Positions 1 through 10,676 are shown, numbered from the stretch's first letter. The stretch is DNA of 64,000 nt from Carnegiea gigantea (GCA_029747015.1 JAKOGI010000053.1:1157501-1221500), one strand, 5' to 3'. Numbers and translations are program-made. Notes: generated by a model not told the origin, from the sequence alone.

Positions 1-600
1 CATCAATGTGCACCAGTAATGCCATAAATACTTCTCCTTTCCGATAAACAAACAACGAATAGTCTACGTAAGAGCAAACAAATCCATACTCACATAGTTT
101 TGAGGAGAGTTTGGCAAACCACTGTTGGGGAGCCTGGCGAAGTCCATCAAGAGACTTTTTCAGTTTGCACACCTTGCTCTTATCTCCAGAAGTGAAACCA
201 GGGGGCATGCTCATATACACATTATCTTCGAGATCTCCATGTAAGAAAGCATTGCTTACATCCATTTGATGTAATTCCCATCCTTCTACCATAGCAACCG
301 CCAAGACGCATCTCACACTAGTCATCTTGGCCACCGGAGCAAATGTTTCATTAAAGTCAAATCCTTCAATTTGATGATCCCCACGTATCACCAACCAAGC
401 CTTATAACGTTGAATTGTACCATCAAAGTTGTACTTAACTTGGTACACCCACTTGCACCGGATAGCTTTCTTACCAGGCGGCAGATCCATGATGTCCCAT
501 GTCTCATTTGCTTCCAACGCTTGTGTCTCTTCTGCAATTGCCTTTCACCACTTGGTATCTTTGACGGCTTCATAATAGAATCTGAGCTCAATAATCTTAG
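1..600 (-). pseudogene. Copia reverse transcriptase (RVT_2) fragment
   Basis: The minus strand reads as one long frame that continues past the window start. Recognisable copia RT blocks occur in order: [20 protein letters not shown], then [15 protein letters not shown], then [19 protein letters not shown], then PPGF and [17 protein letters not shown], then [12 protein letters not shown] and a final LLVHID at the edge. The VHID should lead into the YVDD catalytic box, which is off-window. One in-frame TGA at 547-545 interrupts the N-terminal part. Apart from that the domain is well preserved, better than the rest of this element. Confidence 0.88.
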
Positions 601-1104
601 TAATTGCAGCTGCAAACTTTGGTGAGAAACAGAGAAATTAGCACAAGTGACATAGTGAGTTATAGGATAACATGTACCTGAGAACCTTTTTTGGAGAGGC
701 GCAGCAATCGAGATGGGTTCTTCAAATCGAGCACTATGGCACACAAAGTCATCCAAATGAGCAAGCAGTTTTCTGATCCGTTCTCCATGCCTTATAGTTT
801 GGGCCCCTGCTAGCCTACTTCTCTTTATCTCTATGGGTTGCACAACATGCGACTGCACAGGACCCGCGGGTCTTTCCTCCTCGTAGCCTACTTCTCCCGT
901 GGCCTGCTCAAATTCTGGGCTTGAGTCAATTTCATCCTCCGAGTCCAATTATCCTGCACCAAGCTCTGCTATGCTCCCCCTATCCACGGACTGGGCTGCT
1001 TCATTTTCTTGGCCCAATTCGCTCATTGATTCGTGTAGCCCTTCAAAATCATCACAGGCAATTCCTACACCACTATGCTCACCAACAACTTCTTCAATTT
1101 TTGC

Positions 1105-1755
1105 TTAACTTTCAAAAGGAAAAACTTCCTCATGAAAGTCCACATCTCTACCAACAAAAATCTCATGGGGATCCAAATCAAACACCTTCCACCCTTTTTT
1201 GCCAAAGGAATACCCTACAAAAATACATTTTCTACTTTGTGATGCAAATTTATCTTTTGTCTTCAAACAATTTTGCGCAAAACATAGGCACCCAAAGACT
1301 CTAAAGTGATCATAAGATGGTTGTTGATGATAAAGAATTTGACATGGACTCTTTCCTTGTAAGACACCATTGGCGGTTCTATTAATCAAACGCGCAGGTG
1401 TCAACACACATTCCCCTCAAAAATTCAAGGGCAAACCCGCTTGAAAACGTAGAGCTCTAGCTACGTTTAGGATGTGGCAATGTTTTTGCTCCACCCTACC
1501 ATTTTGTTGTGGGGTATCTACGCAGCTAGTCTGATGTATTACGCCACTCTCAAAGTAAAATTTCTTCATGGGTCCTGACTTAAATTCAAGTCCATTGTCA
1601 CTTCTAACCACATTTACCCCTTTGTCAAATTGATTTCTAGCCATGACTACAAATCCCTTTAGCAACATTCCAACTTCACTCTTTTCCTTCATTAAATATA
1701 CCCATGTTGCTCTACTAGCATCATCCACGACAGTTAAAAATAACTTGCACCACAA
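1105..1755 (-). pseudogene. Copia integrase, broken by one nonsense codon
   Basis: The minus frame starts in the integrase core: a TVVDDASRATWVYLMKEK block, then VVRSDNGLEFKS, then HQTSCVDTPQQNGRVEQKH, all standard copia integrase signatures (the Asp of VRSDNG and the Glu of the QNGRVEQKH block). A TGA at 1419-1417 replaces the Trp expected in the FWGEC block. The same frame then resumes with LTPARLINRTANGVLQGKSP and the FGCLCFA and CIFVGYSFGKKGWKVFDL blocks of the C-terminal domain. The single change is a G-to-A type. The upstream zinc-binding HHCC part is not clearly preserved. Confidence 0.85.
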
Positions 1756-1888
1756 GAAGCCTTTATTCTATATGGTCCCCAAATATCACAATGAATAAGC
1801 TCAAATACTTCACTTGCTTTACTTTCACTAGTGCATTGGCCTGATTCTTGATTTTTGGTGCCTCCAAGTAGTAATAAACCCTATCTCT

Positions 1889-2146
1889 TTACTCACCCAC
1901 TCTAATCAAAGTCCACGAAGTGTGGTCCTGCAACACACAAGATTCGTTAGAAAATGTCACTGTACAATTTAAATCTCTGCATAATTTACCCAATGATAAT
2001 AAATTGCAATTGAGTTCAGGAACATAGACGACTTCATCCAAAGGCACGTTTTCTTCTAAAACAATTGTGCCTTGTTTGTCTGCTAAGGTGCGAGTACCAT
2101 TCGGCAGGCAAATTGGGGTTGGTCGAATAGATTTTAATTTTTTCAA
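1889..2146 (-). pseudogene. Copia protease / gag-pre-integrase fragment
   Basis: The 85-residue minus-strand reading contains CLPNGTRTLADKQGTIVL followed by LDEVVYVPELNCNLLSLGKL. This is the usual protease-end to pre-integrase transition of copia polyproteins (a VLYVPEFKFNLLSVSKL-type block). The DSGAS-type protease active site should lie upstream (higher coordinates) but is not intact: around 2150-2220 the frame is broken. The region between 2150 and 2760 holds residual gag/zinc-knuckle-like coding sequence in several frames. Confidence 0.75.
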
Positions 2147-2768
2147 TCTACTTCAGATCACATGTCATATGGTATGAAGCTCCGCTATCATTCAATCAAG
2201 AGGGCTTACCTAACAGTTTCTCATACCCTCCTTTTGGAACGTCAATAAGGCTTAATAGCCTCTGTAACTGATCTTGGGTCAGCCCCGATACGCTGACTTG
2301 AGGCCCTTCTATCATGTTGTCCTGAGTTCCAGCTGGCTGGTCGGTTTGTGCCATGGCAGCGTGCACAGTTTTTCTGCCTGCACCTCATCCTCTCCCGCCA
2401 GCAGTCCTGCCACCACGTCCACTTCTGCCACCCGACTACCTCGTCCTCGGCCACAGGAGCCCCACTTACGCGGGTAGCGAATGATTTCGTAATAGCTTCC
2501 TTCGTCGTCCCTATAATGCCCGCAATGTTTGCATAACCCTTTTCTGCAGCATTCGACTTCTCCTACGTAGCGAAGGTCGTTGTGGTGTCAGTTCGACTAT
2601 CTCTACCCAGCATAAGCCTCTTATGATTCTTATCCTATTGAATCATATTAAAAATTCCGTCAAGAGATGGTAGAGGGTCCAATGCTAGCACTCAACTCCG
2701 AATGTTTGCGTGAGACTCGTCTTCAAGGCTCATGAGAAATTGATGAGTATGCTCCTCTTCTGTCAACT

Positions 2769-3370
2769 TCACGACCTTGCCTCCAATGCCACTTCAAACT
2801 TTCCGCAAGTGCATTGAGGAATTTCAACATAATTGTTCAACTCACTCCACATACCCATCAATTTTGAATAAAATTCAACCATCTCAAGTCCACCTTGTTT
2901 ACAAGCGACAATATCAATTTTGAGTTGATGTATTTTGGGTGTGTTTGGTACAGCATACCTCTTCCGCAGATTCTCCCTCATCACCGTAGCAGTCTCCTCA
3001 TATGCTATCTAGTGTGAAGCTTTGAATCAATTACATTAATGATCCAAGAGCATAACATCAAATTCACAATGTCTTAAGCATTATATTCAGTGGGATCATC
3101 TCCTGCTTTCAATTCTGGCCTTTTTAGAGTTCCTTCGATGAACCCTAATTTATTTTTTGATCTTAAAGCATTTCTAACTGCTTGTTGCCATAAATCATAG
3201 TTTTTGCCATTGAAAATTACAGATGTGATCGCCACTCCTGGTGTTTCTAATGGATGTAGAAAATAGGGTGAATGATTATCCATCATAATCTTTTTACTCA
3301 TGACTCTAATACCATACAGAATTGACAATGAAAAATTTAGTATGGATGTTGTGAGGCTAAAAATCCACAC
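2769..3370 (-). pseudogene. Copia gag polyprotein remnant
   Basis: Two minus-strand pieces make up the gag region. The N-terminal piece (3287 down to 3074) begins MDNHSPYFLHPLETPGVAIT and continues with FNGKNYDLWQQAVRNALRSK and LGFIEGTLKRP. It matches the copia-type gag N-terminal domain family (Retrotran_gag_3). The second piece (2984-2769) reads RENLRKRYAVPNTPKIHQLK and FYSKLMGMWSELNNY, like the UBN2 part of copia gag. Stop codons and a frameshift between 2985 and 3073 separate them. The start was chosen at the ATG before DNHSPYF, as in related gag proteins. Confidence 0.82.
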
Positions 3371-3529
3371 GACTCTTTCTCTGATGCTATGTCACAGCTA
3401 ATCATCAATACATACATACATCATACAAAGAAGAAGCCAACCTAGCTTGCATGCTAAGACACCGTAAACTACAATGATTATGAAACTAAATAAATACAGA
3501 ACTCTTCAACTACACTACAAGAATCCGGT

Positions 3530-4130
3530 CCAATTGAGACCGGAATTTAGCGACCGAAATAAAAATTGGTCTCTGATTAAGTTTGGAGACCGAATTCAGA
3601 GACCGAACACTTTGGTATCAAATTGAGGTCAATTTGGAGACCGAATATTACTATACGGTCTCCATTGGAGACCAACATAAATTTCGGTCTCAGATTTTGA
3701 AGACCGAAACATTATGCGGTCTCAACTTGAGACCAACTTTAATTTCGGTCTCCAATTTTGGAGACCGAAACATTACGCGGTCTCAATTATTGACCACAAG
3801 GATTTCGGACTCAAAGAGTTTCACTGTTCGAGAAGGATTTGATGATTTCCAGAGACCGAATATTTTGGTCTCTGGAAATCAATTTGGAGACCAAAAATTT
3901 CGGTTTCAAAATGCAATTAATTCAGAGACCGAAATGTGGATTCGGTCTCCATTTGAGACCAACTACACATTTGGTCTCTAATTAAAAAAGGTAATTGTAA
4001 TATTTTTGCTTATGATTTAGAGACCAATAGAACGCTTGGTCTCAACAATTAATTTTCGGACTCAGATTTAGAGACCGCATACGTATTTTGGTCTCCGATT
4101 GAGACCAAAATACATCGGTCTCTGATTTTC
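3530..4130. repeat. Left subterminal repeat array of CACTA element 1
   Basis: The array holds many copies of GGTCTC and its complement GAGACC, mostly in the context GAGACCGAAAT or TTTGGTCTC. Many are paired as short palindromes such as GGTCTCCATTTGAGACC. Subterminal arrays of this kind bind TNPA-type proteins in En/Spm. That the protein encoded inside this element binds them is inference. Confidence 0.88.
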
Positions 4131-5541
4131 CCAGAAATTCGATTCCAGGCCTTCTCCCTCATTGCTCTCTGTTCGTTTCCCGCGCGCTCTCTACTCGGTA
4201 GAAATTCCCAGAAATCTCTCGGTGTTGCTTCCACTCTCTCACTCACTCACTTACTTCCTTCCTCCTTCAAGCTGCTCGGTCGTAGGTCGCATTTTGAAGC
4301 CCCGGCAACCCACCCAGGTATCACTTATTTTCGTGTAGCTTCGGTGATAATGTATGTGCCCATTTGAGGATTCTAGGGCTGTTGATGGCTTTGCTTCGAT
4401 TCCCCATCCCTCTGATTTGCTTAATGTCAACTTCTGGAACCGTGCTTGGTCTCCCATTCAACGGCATTCTTCAATTTTGTTACTCACAGTGACTTGCACA
4501 CCAGGTGTTCGATAAAATGCCTCATTTGATTTTCCTGGATAGTTAACAGTTGTTTGATAGTGTCATGGACTTGCTTGACCATGTTTGTGTGCTGCTACTT
4601 ATTCTGTAAAATAGAGCTATTATTGGCCAGTTCAACAATGGTTAGTAGTATTGGTGCTAGGCAGCATATGAGAAACCACAAGCTGTACCTTCGAAAAATG
4701 AATTGTGATGCAAAAGGGAGGGGGGGTTCCTATGGCTTGGTGATAAAAACGTCCAAAAGGGAGGGGGGATTATTCTTGTGTAGATTTTATTGGCCTTTGA
4801 CGTCTGCTAGGGTGCAGCGAGGAGTTTGGCCTTCATTTTCTAGCCTACTTGTTGGGTGCATGAGGAGGGTGGATCTTTTGCTGCATCCTGATTGGCTACT
4901 CGTTTTCTTAGCTGGCAACTTCGGTTGTCTTCATCTAGCAAATGTTGTGATTTCTGGTTCTTTTTTTAAAATTTTTTTATAAAGAGGTCCCCTCTTATCC
5001 TACCAATGGGTCACCGTCCAAAGCGTAATGATAGTGAATTAGAGATAATAAAAATGAAAGCTTTCCAAATTTCTTTCGAAATAACTAATGATAATGAAAG
5101 CTTTTTATTACAATAAAAAGTAAGTAGAGTGTAGGATTGAGATTAAGTCTTGATGTAGTTGTAGAGTATATACTAATGAGAACCCAAGTAGTTATGATCG
5201 TATTTAGCCGTTAATTGAAGTATGAATTTGTTATTACTACTTCTAAGAATGTATGCAATTGCTTTATGATCACATTAAAATTGGATCGATGTTGTGTTAA
5301 GAAAATCTCATAAGTAAATGCATTCGGTATTTATAGTTTAAGTTTGAGAGTTGAGTATACTGTTTAATTCTTTAGCGAATAATCTAGCTGTAATGTGTTT
5401 ATGCAATTTGTTACATTCATATCAAAGTGTCCAATATTGATCAGTGTATAATACTTAGTGTCATTCCGCATACAATTTCCAAATTCTAATGCATGCTCTT
5501 ATCTAACTGATTTTTATAACATTGCGCAGGAGTAGGTACGC
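4131..5541 (+). other. 5' leader / promoter region of the CACTA 1 gene
   Basis: There is no convincing ORF here. A CT-rich stretch at about 4140-4330 and a consensus-like donor (CACCCAGGTATCA) near 4313-4322 suggest a transcribed, untranslated first exon. A long AT-rich intron would then end at the acceptor GCGCAG at 5524-5529, just upstream of the ATG at 5542. This leader model is inference only. Confidence 0.4.
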
Positions 5542-8089
5542 ATGGATGGTTCAAGCAGAGCCATCACCCGGGTCGACTCTCAGGAGATGCAGCCTCCAGA
5601 GTTTCCGTTGGAGGACAGTAGCACCCCTTTGACCAGGTTTCGACTTGTGCCGAACACCGACATGTGGTAAGCATCGTTAACATTCAAAAAATACAAAACA
5701 GATGTGTCCGACGTTTTCATTTCATTTGTTGGCAATGCTCTATCATAGGTTCGGTCATCGAGATATCGCACGTGCCATCTCCGAAACCATTCGAACTTAT
5801 TACAAGGACGCCTTTACGTGTTGGCGGGACGCCCCTAAGCATCACAGGAGATTTTGGTGGAATTGTTTTAAGGTATATTTCCCAACTTCACCATATAGTA
5901 CATGATACCCATAGTGAAGGAAGTTCAATAAGTATTGAGAAGTAAAATGTCTTCTTGTAATTGATGGGATGCCTTATCCAATGCTCCGGATGTGTGATCC
6001 GTTGAGATGTGTACTTGGTGTATTTCGGGCGTGTGGCCCGTTGAGCATGCAAACATGTATATATCCACACTCACGCACAACCCCCCCTCCCACACACATA
6101 GGGACACAAATATGAAAGCTTAAAGTATAGTGCGTGGTGCCTGAATATGAACTCTACTGACGAGGTTGTGTGATATGGTGAGATGCATTGTTGGTGAACT
6201 CCGGGCGTATGCCCCGTTGAGCGTGCAAATTTGTTATGTATTTGTAGGTACTGCAGGGGAGTATTGTATGGCTTTAAGCCTGGGATATGGTCAACTTTTA
6301 GGCGGAACTCTGTCCGTTTCTTCCCAAAAATGAATTGTTTTCCAAAATTTTTTGGATGTGTGATCCGTGGAGATGTGTACTTTGTGTACTCCGGGCGTGT
6401 GGCCCGTTGAGCGTGAGATTATCTTACTTACATGTATGTATGTTTTTTTCTACGATAATGTATGTATTAAAGGCTCGGATATTGTCAATTGCTAGGCGGA
6501 ACTCTGTCCGTTTCTTTCCAGAAATATGACTGCATGCAAATAATTGTACATTCACCTATATTTAACGTACACTAAATATATATGTCGCTGATGCAATCTT
6601 TTAGCCAATAAGTATGTCATCTATCCTCATGTTGGTCTTTTTTGTTAGTATGTGTTAAACATGAGCACATATTATGAGTCACGTGAAAAAAACGACTACA
6701 ACTGAGTTTTTTGAAAAACTAACACAATGCAATCGTATTATATGGTATTATTTGGAATTTCCCATGCAGCAACGATTCACATGGGATCACGAGCACGAGG
6801 CTTTAATCAGAAGAGAATGGCAACAGAAGGTGCGTGTAAGGGTGAAAGACATAGTGAACAAGGTCGCGAGGGGCTCTCCGGACAAGTTCATTACTTGGAT
6901 GACGGATGATCTTCGTGCGTCATTGCGACACAAGAGGGAAAGCGATGAGGAATTCAAGAAGCGGTCTGAGAGGAACACGAAGAACAAGACAGAGGGACCA
7001 AAGGCAAAGATTGGGCGCAACCAGGGGTCAATATCAGCGACAATGTGGGCAGACATACTGGTATGAATATCTGAAACACTTGACAGGAATACGTTAATTT
7101 AATTTCGCAAGGTTACTCACGTAAACATATATATACGACTGTCTGTTAGGCGAAGCAATTGGGAAGAAGACCTTCTGCAGCTGAATTGTTTGTGACCACT
7201 CATTCAAAGGTTGATGAGAGTGGTCAACGGATTTGGTGCGATGCTCACGCGCAAAGTGTTTATGTAAGTACTACATGATAGATATGTTTGATATGTACAT
7301 TTGGACTTCTCTTACCACCCAGCTCACTTGATCCCCTTCCTTCAGTTATATTTATAGAAGTTGCTTGGAATTGTGGTTTTGTCAATGTCACGTGAGGTGA
7401 TATACTCCGGATGTGTGATCCGTTGAGATGTGTATTTGGTGTACTCCGAGCGTGTGGCCCGTTGAGCGTGCGAACGTATTATGTGGTTTTTATGTATTGC
7501 AGGGTAGAAATTATGGCTATAAGCCTGGGATATTGTCAACTTTTAGGGGGAACTCTGTCCGTTTCTTCCCAGAAATGTCGTTTATTTTCCCTTTTTTGAT
7601 AGACTGTTTCAATTCATCCCACTGATGCAGGACAAATATGAGCAACTGAAATCAGGAACTGATGTGCAAGTGGGTTCAGCTGCATATGATCACCTGTTCT
7701 TCAAGGCAAGTGGTGGCTGGAGTGAGAAGGGCACTATATACGGACTTGGAAGAGAGGGTCCTGCTATATTTGAGAGACCGACGACGTCTAGGCGTACTAG
7801 CTGCAGCAGTTCTTCTGCATATTCCTCTCCATTTGTTACGCAGCTCCAGGATCAATTGCATACGACACAGAATGAGTTGCAGACCACTCAAGCTCGACTA
7901 CATTCGACAGAGGAGGAGTTGAGGAGTACTAGGGAGGAGTTGAGTAGTACGAAGGAGGAGTTGGAAGTTGCAAAGAAGCAGTTGGATGACCAAAGAATAG
8001 GACTGCTGGAGTTAAATGCTCGGTTTGACAGCTTCTCGGCGCTCCTTGGCCACCCTACTCGTGCAGACAACTCTCAATCGTCCTCGTAG
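5542..8089 (+). CDS. TNP1-like transposon protein (Transposase_24, Ptta/En/Spm), five exons, intact
   Basis: Exons 5542-5666, 5749-5872, 6770-7060, 7150-7263 and 7631-8089 join through GT-AG introns into 371 in-frame codons (370 residues) without a stop. The core contains FGHRDIARAISETIRTYYKD, FWWNCFK, QRFTWDHEHEA and IRREWQQKVRVRVKDIVNK. These are followed by the conserved DKYEQLKSG and FFKASGGWSEKGTIYGLGRE blocks of the plant Ptta/En/Spm family (Transposase_24). The last about 90 residues are Glu/Gln/Thr/Ser-rich with heptad-like repeats (EELRSTREELSSTKEELEV), a likely coiled coil for oligomerisation. In the family this is the DNA-binding accessory protein, not the catalytic transposase. 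The start ATG lies 12 bases after a splice acceptor. Both large introns hold repeated hairpin modules. Confidence 0.9.
5984..6528 (+). repeat. Repeated A/B hairpin modules in intron 2 of CACTA 1 gene
   Basis: Module A is found at 5984-6050, 6161-6226 and 6351-6415. Module B is at 6270-6332 and 6472-6528. Module A holds two tandem hairpins, CGGAT-GTGTG-ATCCG and CGGGC-GTGTG-GCCCG, each with the loop GTGTG and each followed by TTGAG. Module B contains GGCGGAACTCTGTCCG (stem CGGA/TCCG) and a TTTCTTCCCAGAAA hairpin. The A-to-B unit is about 170 bp. A further copy lies in intron 4. Confidence 0.85.
7405..7577 (+). repeat. Fourth A module and third B module, intron 4 of CACTA 1 gene
   Basis: Module A at 7405-7471 repeats the paired hairpins; its second stem is CGAGC/GCCCG with one mismatch. 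Module B at 7515-7577 repeats the GGAACTCTGTCCG block. The spacing and the intervening sequence, including a TATTGCAGGG string, match the 6161-6332 unit, so whole units have been copied between introns. Function is unknown. Confidence 0.85.
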
Positions 8090-8344
8090 GCTTAGGTACG
8101 TACCACATGTCAGGTGCGTCACAAGTACATACATTGGGTTGTAAATATTTATATTTAGGTTGTGGAATTTTTTGGTGTATAATTGCTGTATCAATGACAT
8201 TTGGAATGTAATTTAGATTTTGCCATATATAGTGGCACTTTTGCCGTCCAAAAATGTTGTACCAATTGTAGCATTTGAGAAAAAAATATAAACTGCAGGT
8301 TCAGGTGAAAAAACAAGCCAAAATATTTTTTTTTAAAAAATATT

Positions 8345-8822
8345 TTAGAGACCGAAATAAATCGGTCTCCACCGGAAACCGAACTGGGCGTGGTGGTCTC
8401 AAAAAATCAAAATGGTTGGTCGCCCAAATTCCGGTCTCAGTCAGAGACCGAATGGTAGGTGGTCTCCACTGGAGACCGAAATTTTTGGTCTCTGTTAGAG
8501 ACCAAATTTCTGTGGTCTTAGTTAGAGACCAAATAAATTTGGTCTCTAGTGGAGACTGGGTCCCCTGGTCTCAAAAGGAGACCGCTGAATTTGGTCTCCA
8601 AGTGAGACCGCGTGAGGCCCAGTCTCGATTAGAGACCAAATTTATCTGATCTCAAGGCGCGGTCTCTAGTGGAGACCAAACCGGAAAATTCGGTCTCCAA
8701 TTTAAATTTGCGACCAATGATTTCGAGACCGGCCCCTTTTTGGTCTCAATTCGGTCTCTGAAAACAGATTGAGATTGAATTCTTTTATTTTAGAGACCGA
8801 AAATTTTCGGTCTCTAACCATG
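8345..8822. repeat. Right subterminal repeat array of CACTA element 1
   Basis: A dense run of GGTCTC/GAGACC motifs, many as palindromes such as GGTCTCCACTGGAGACC, mirrors the left array. It ends just before the right terminal repeat. Confidence 0.88.
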
Positions 8823-8837
8823 CGCTTTCTTGTAGTG

Positions 8838-9164
8838 CTAAGAGATAATAAGATACAATAAAATATTTATTTCCTAAATATGATAAGATTTCTCAAGCAG
8901 TGGAGGCCATTTACAAAAGTATTCTTTTGATCCTATAATGTAATTTATTTGACTAAAATTATCCGCTAACTCCATGATTATGTATCTTTTCTATAACTAG
9001 CTAGATTAAAGACAACTTGAATTCAAATAAATTTACGTAAAAAAAGAGGTTGAGAGTATCATTGATGCATAACACGATTGTGCAAGTCATTCCATAGGTA
9101 TGTAAGTTAGGCATAACCATAAAAAAGATAACTAAAAAGTGGACATGCCAATTTAATATACCAT
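8838..9164. other. Copia LTR remainder, then no recognisable feature
   Basis: Positions 8838 to about 8885 read, on the minus strand, AGGAAATAAATATTTTATTG, a typical start of a copia LTR. This is the LTR half displaced by the CACTA insertion. The rest up to 9164 is AT-rich and I recognise nothing in it. Confidence 0.4.
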
Positions 9165-9168
9165 TTGA

Positions 9169-9457
9169 GGCCTGTTCTTTTCGTTGGAAAATATAAGTTG
9201 GTAAATGGGTACAATTGACTGAAATTAGTAGAAGTGGATTCAAGCACGATGAAGTGGGTATTTTTTTGTTAAAGTGGATTAAAGTGGGTTGAAGTTTTTT
9301 GTGTGTGATGGGTACGTAGAAGTTGGTTAAAATAGTTGAAGTTGACTAAAGTGGGTTGAAATTAGTTGAAGTAGGTATTTTTTTTATTGAAGTTAGTAAA
9401 GTAGGTTGAAGTTAGTTGATGTTGGTAAATTGGGTTTACCAACGAAAAGAAAAGGCC
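9169..9457. mobile_element. Tourist-like MITE, about 289 bp
   Basis: The ends are GGCCTGTTCTTTTCGTTGG and the complement of CCAACGAAAAGAAAAGGCC, flanked on both sides by TTGA (or TGA, because the ends are ambiguous). The interior is a loose repeat of GTTGAAGTGGGTT-like units. The ends match the elements at 39729-41375 and 41896-42085, so this is a family in this genome. Confidence 0.72.
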
Positions 9458-9461
9458 TTGA

Positions 9462-10184
9462 TATCTACATTTTAAGAATCATCTCAATTAGAAGATTACA
9501 GTTCAAAATTTCTAAACTTGAAATATATAGTATAATACTAACTACAACATAAAAATTAGAAGGTATACATAATCTTTTCGATCATTAAGTAAACCCATAG
9601 GTTAATACCCAAAGTACAAGACATGAGAAGTTGTCCAACTCTTGCAAGGGCAACAGTTAATAAAGCTATCGGAAAAGGGAAAGCTGAAGCTAGCACTACA
9701 CGCACCAACCGCAGGAGGATAGGGGTTAAAGTGATATTTCTTACTAAAGCATATGGATGGTGAGTTAAAATTTTGGCTCACAAGTGGAGCTTACTCCATC
9801 CACATCTCCCAATAGCTAATTTTTTGGCTCTCAAGCTTTCCCCGCCACAATGCAAGGCTCAAAATTTTAGCTTATCACATAAAATAATATCCATGTAGCC
9901 AACCACTAAACGTATTTAATTAATTTTACTCTTCTATTTTAATTTGTATTATTATTTGTGTGAATAAGATATGAAAATAATTTTTTAAATTTTCTAAAAA
10001 ATTGAATAATTAATTTATGTTAGCTAAATTAAAAGCATCATTAATATAGTAATTTATAAAGTTGTTGCACATAACCTCCATTGTGGTGGAACCCTAAAAG
10101 GTGATTTCTAGGGTCTCAGCCATTGTGTGGTGTCCTGGACCCCGCGGTTATCGTTGAGAGTGATTGTTAATTGGTAGTGCCTTG
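9462..10184. other. Intergenic, possible MITE remnant
   Basis: No gene is seen. About 9750-9870 carries GGCTCAC and CAATGCAAGGCTCA strings that also occur near the right end of the PIF/Harbinger element (about 30640-30760), so it may be a diverged Harbinger-derived MITE. Its ends were not found. Confidence 0.3.
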
Positions 10185-10536
10185 TGTCACGGACAAGGGT
10201 TCCACATCGAAAAAGTAATGGGAGGGTCCTAAGCTTATAAATGGTGGCGCTGCACACCCTATCAGACCGGCCTTTTGGGAGAGGGTAATGGCCCCGTAAC
10301 AACTGGTATCAGAGCCAACTCAGACCCAACTCCAATGTCCCGCCAAGCGCTCCGATGAGAGGGGTAGGCAGGGGGTCTCATCTGTGACGAGGGTGTCACA
10401 GGATTGGATGGGGGAAAGTGTCACGGACAAGAATCCCACATCAGAAAAGTGATGGGAAGGTCCTGGGCTTATAAGCGGTGACGCTGCACACCCTATCAGA
10501 CCGGCCTTTTGGGGAGAGGGTAATGGCCCCGTGACA
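10185..10536 (+). mobile_element. TRIM (terminal-repeat retrotransposon in miniature)
   Basis: Two near-identical direct repeats (10185-10301, 117 bp; 10419-10536, 118 bp) both begin TGTCACGGACAAG and end GGCCCCGTRACA, as LTRs do. Three bases after the first LTR lies TGGTATCAGAGCC, the initiator-Met primer-binding site. Immediately before the second is GGATTGGATGGGGGAAAG, a polypurine tract. The 117-bp interior has no coding capacity, so this is a complete TRIM. The flanking 5-mers (CCTTG, CGTGG) match only partly, so the target duplication is weak or decayed. Confidence 0.9.
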
Positions 10537-10676
10537 CGTGGCATAGGCTTTCAAACACCCCTGCTTGGTGGTGTATTGGTGTCCTCGACCACTTGTTAAA
10601 CCTAGAATTATTCTAGGGTTTTTACGTGTTATAGAAGTCTATCTAAATACGCTTTTGTTGTGCATAATTTGGAGAC

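Larger units (their letters stand above)
1..3512 (-). mobile_element. Ty1/copia LTR retrotransposon, degenerate, cut by window start
   Basis: On the minus strand the domain order is gag (3370-2769), a gag-pre-integrase/protease area (2146-1889), integrase (1755-1105) and reverse transcriptase (about 600-1), which is the copia order. A primer-binding-like site resembling the initiator-Met tRNA complement (TGGTATTAGAGTC) lies on the minus strand near 3303-3317, just upstream of gag. The LTR should therefore lie from about 3320 rightwards. The CACTA element at 3513-8837 splits it, and 8838 to about 8885 looks like the LTR start. RNase H and the other LTR are outside the window. Several nonsense changes and frameshifts make the element non-autonomous. 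Confidence 0.88.
3513..8837 (+). mobile_element. CACTA (En/Spm) DNA transposon, 5.3 kb, TNP1-type gene only
   Basis: The left end starts CACTACAAGAAT and the right end finishes TTCTTGTAGTG, an inverted terminal repeat of the CACTA superfamily. A 3-bp CTA target duplication is present at 3510-3512 and 8838-8840. Both subterminal regions (about 3530-4130 and 8345-8822) are filled with GGTCTC/GAGACC motifs. Inside is one multi-exon plus-strand gene (5542-8089) of the Transposase_24 type. No TNP2 catalytic transposase is present, so mobility would depend on another copy. The clean TIRs, perfect duplication and unbroken ORF suggest a fairly recent insertion. Confidence 0.93.

Noticed and set aside
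7411..7625. Open frames over the repeat modules in CACTA intron 4
   Set aside because: They come from the repeated hairpin modules, whose equivalents in intron 2 are not open in the same frame throughout. Flanked by a good donor and acceptor of the real gene.
3530..8822. Regular short repeats resembling a CRISPR-like array
   Set aside because: Repeats are 6-bp motifs in both orientations with variable spacing, confined to the two ends of a CACTA transposon. This is a subterminal array, and the genome is eukaryotic.
10108..10544. Two minus-strand open frames of 64 and 74 codons
   Set aside because: They lie across the LTRs of the TRIM and are similar to each other only because the LTRs are. 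No domain.
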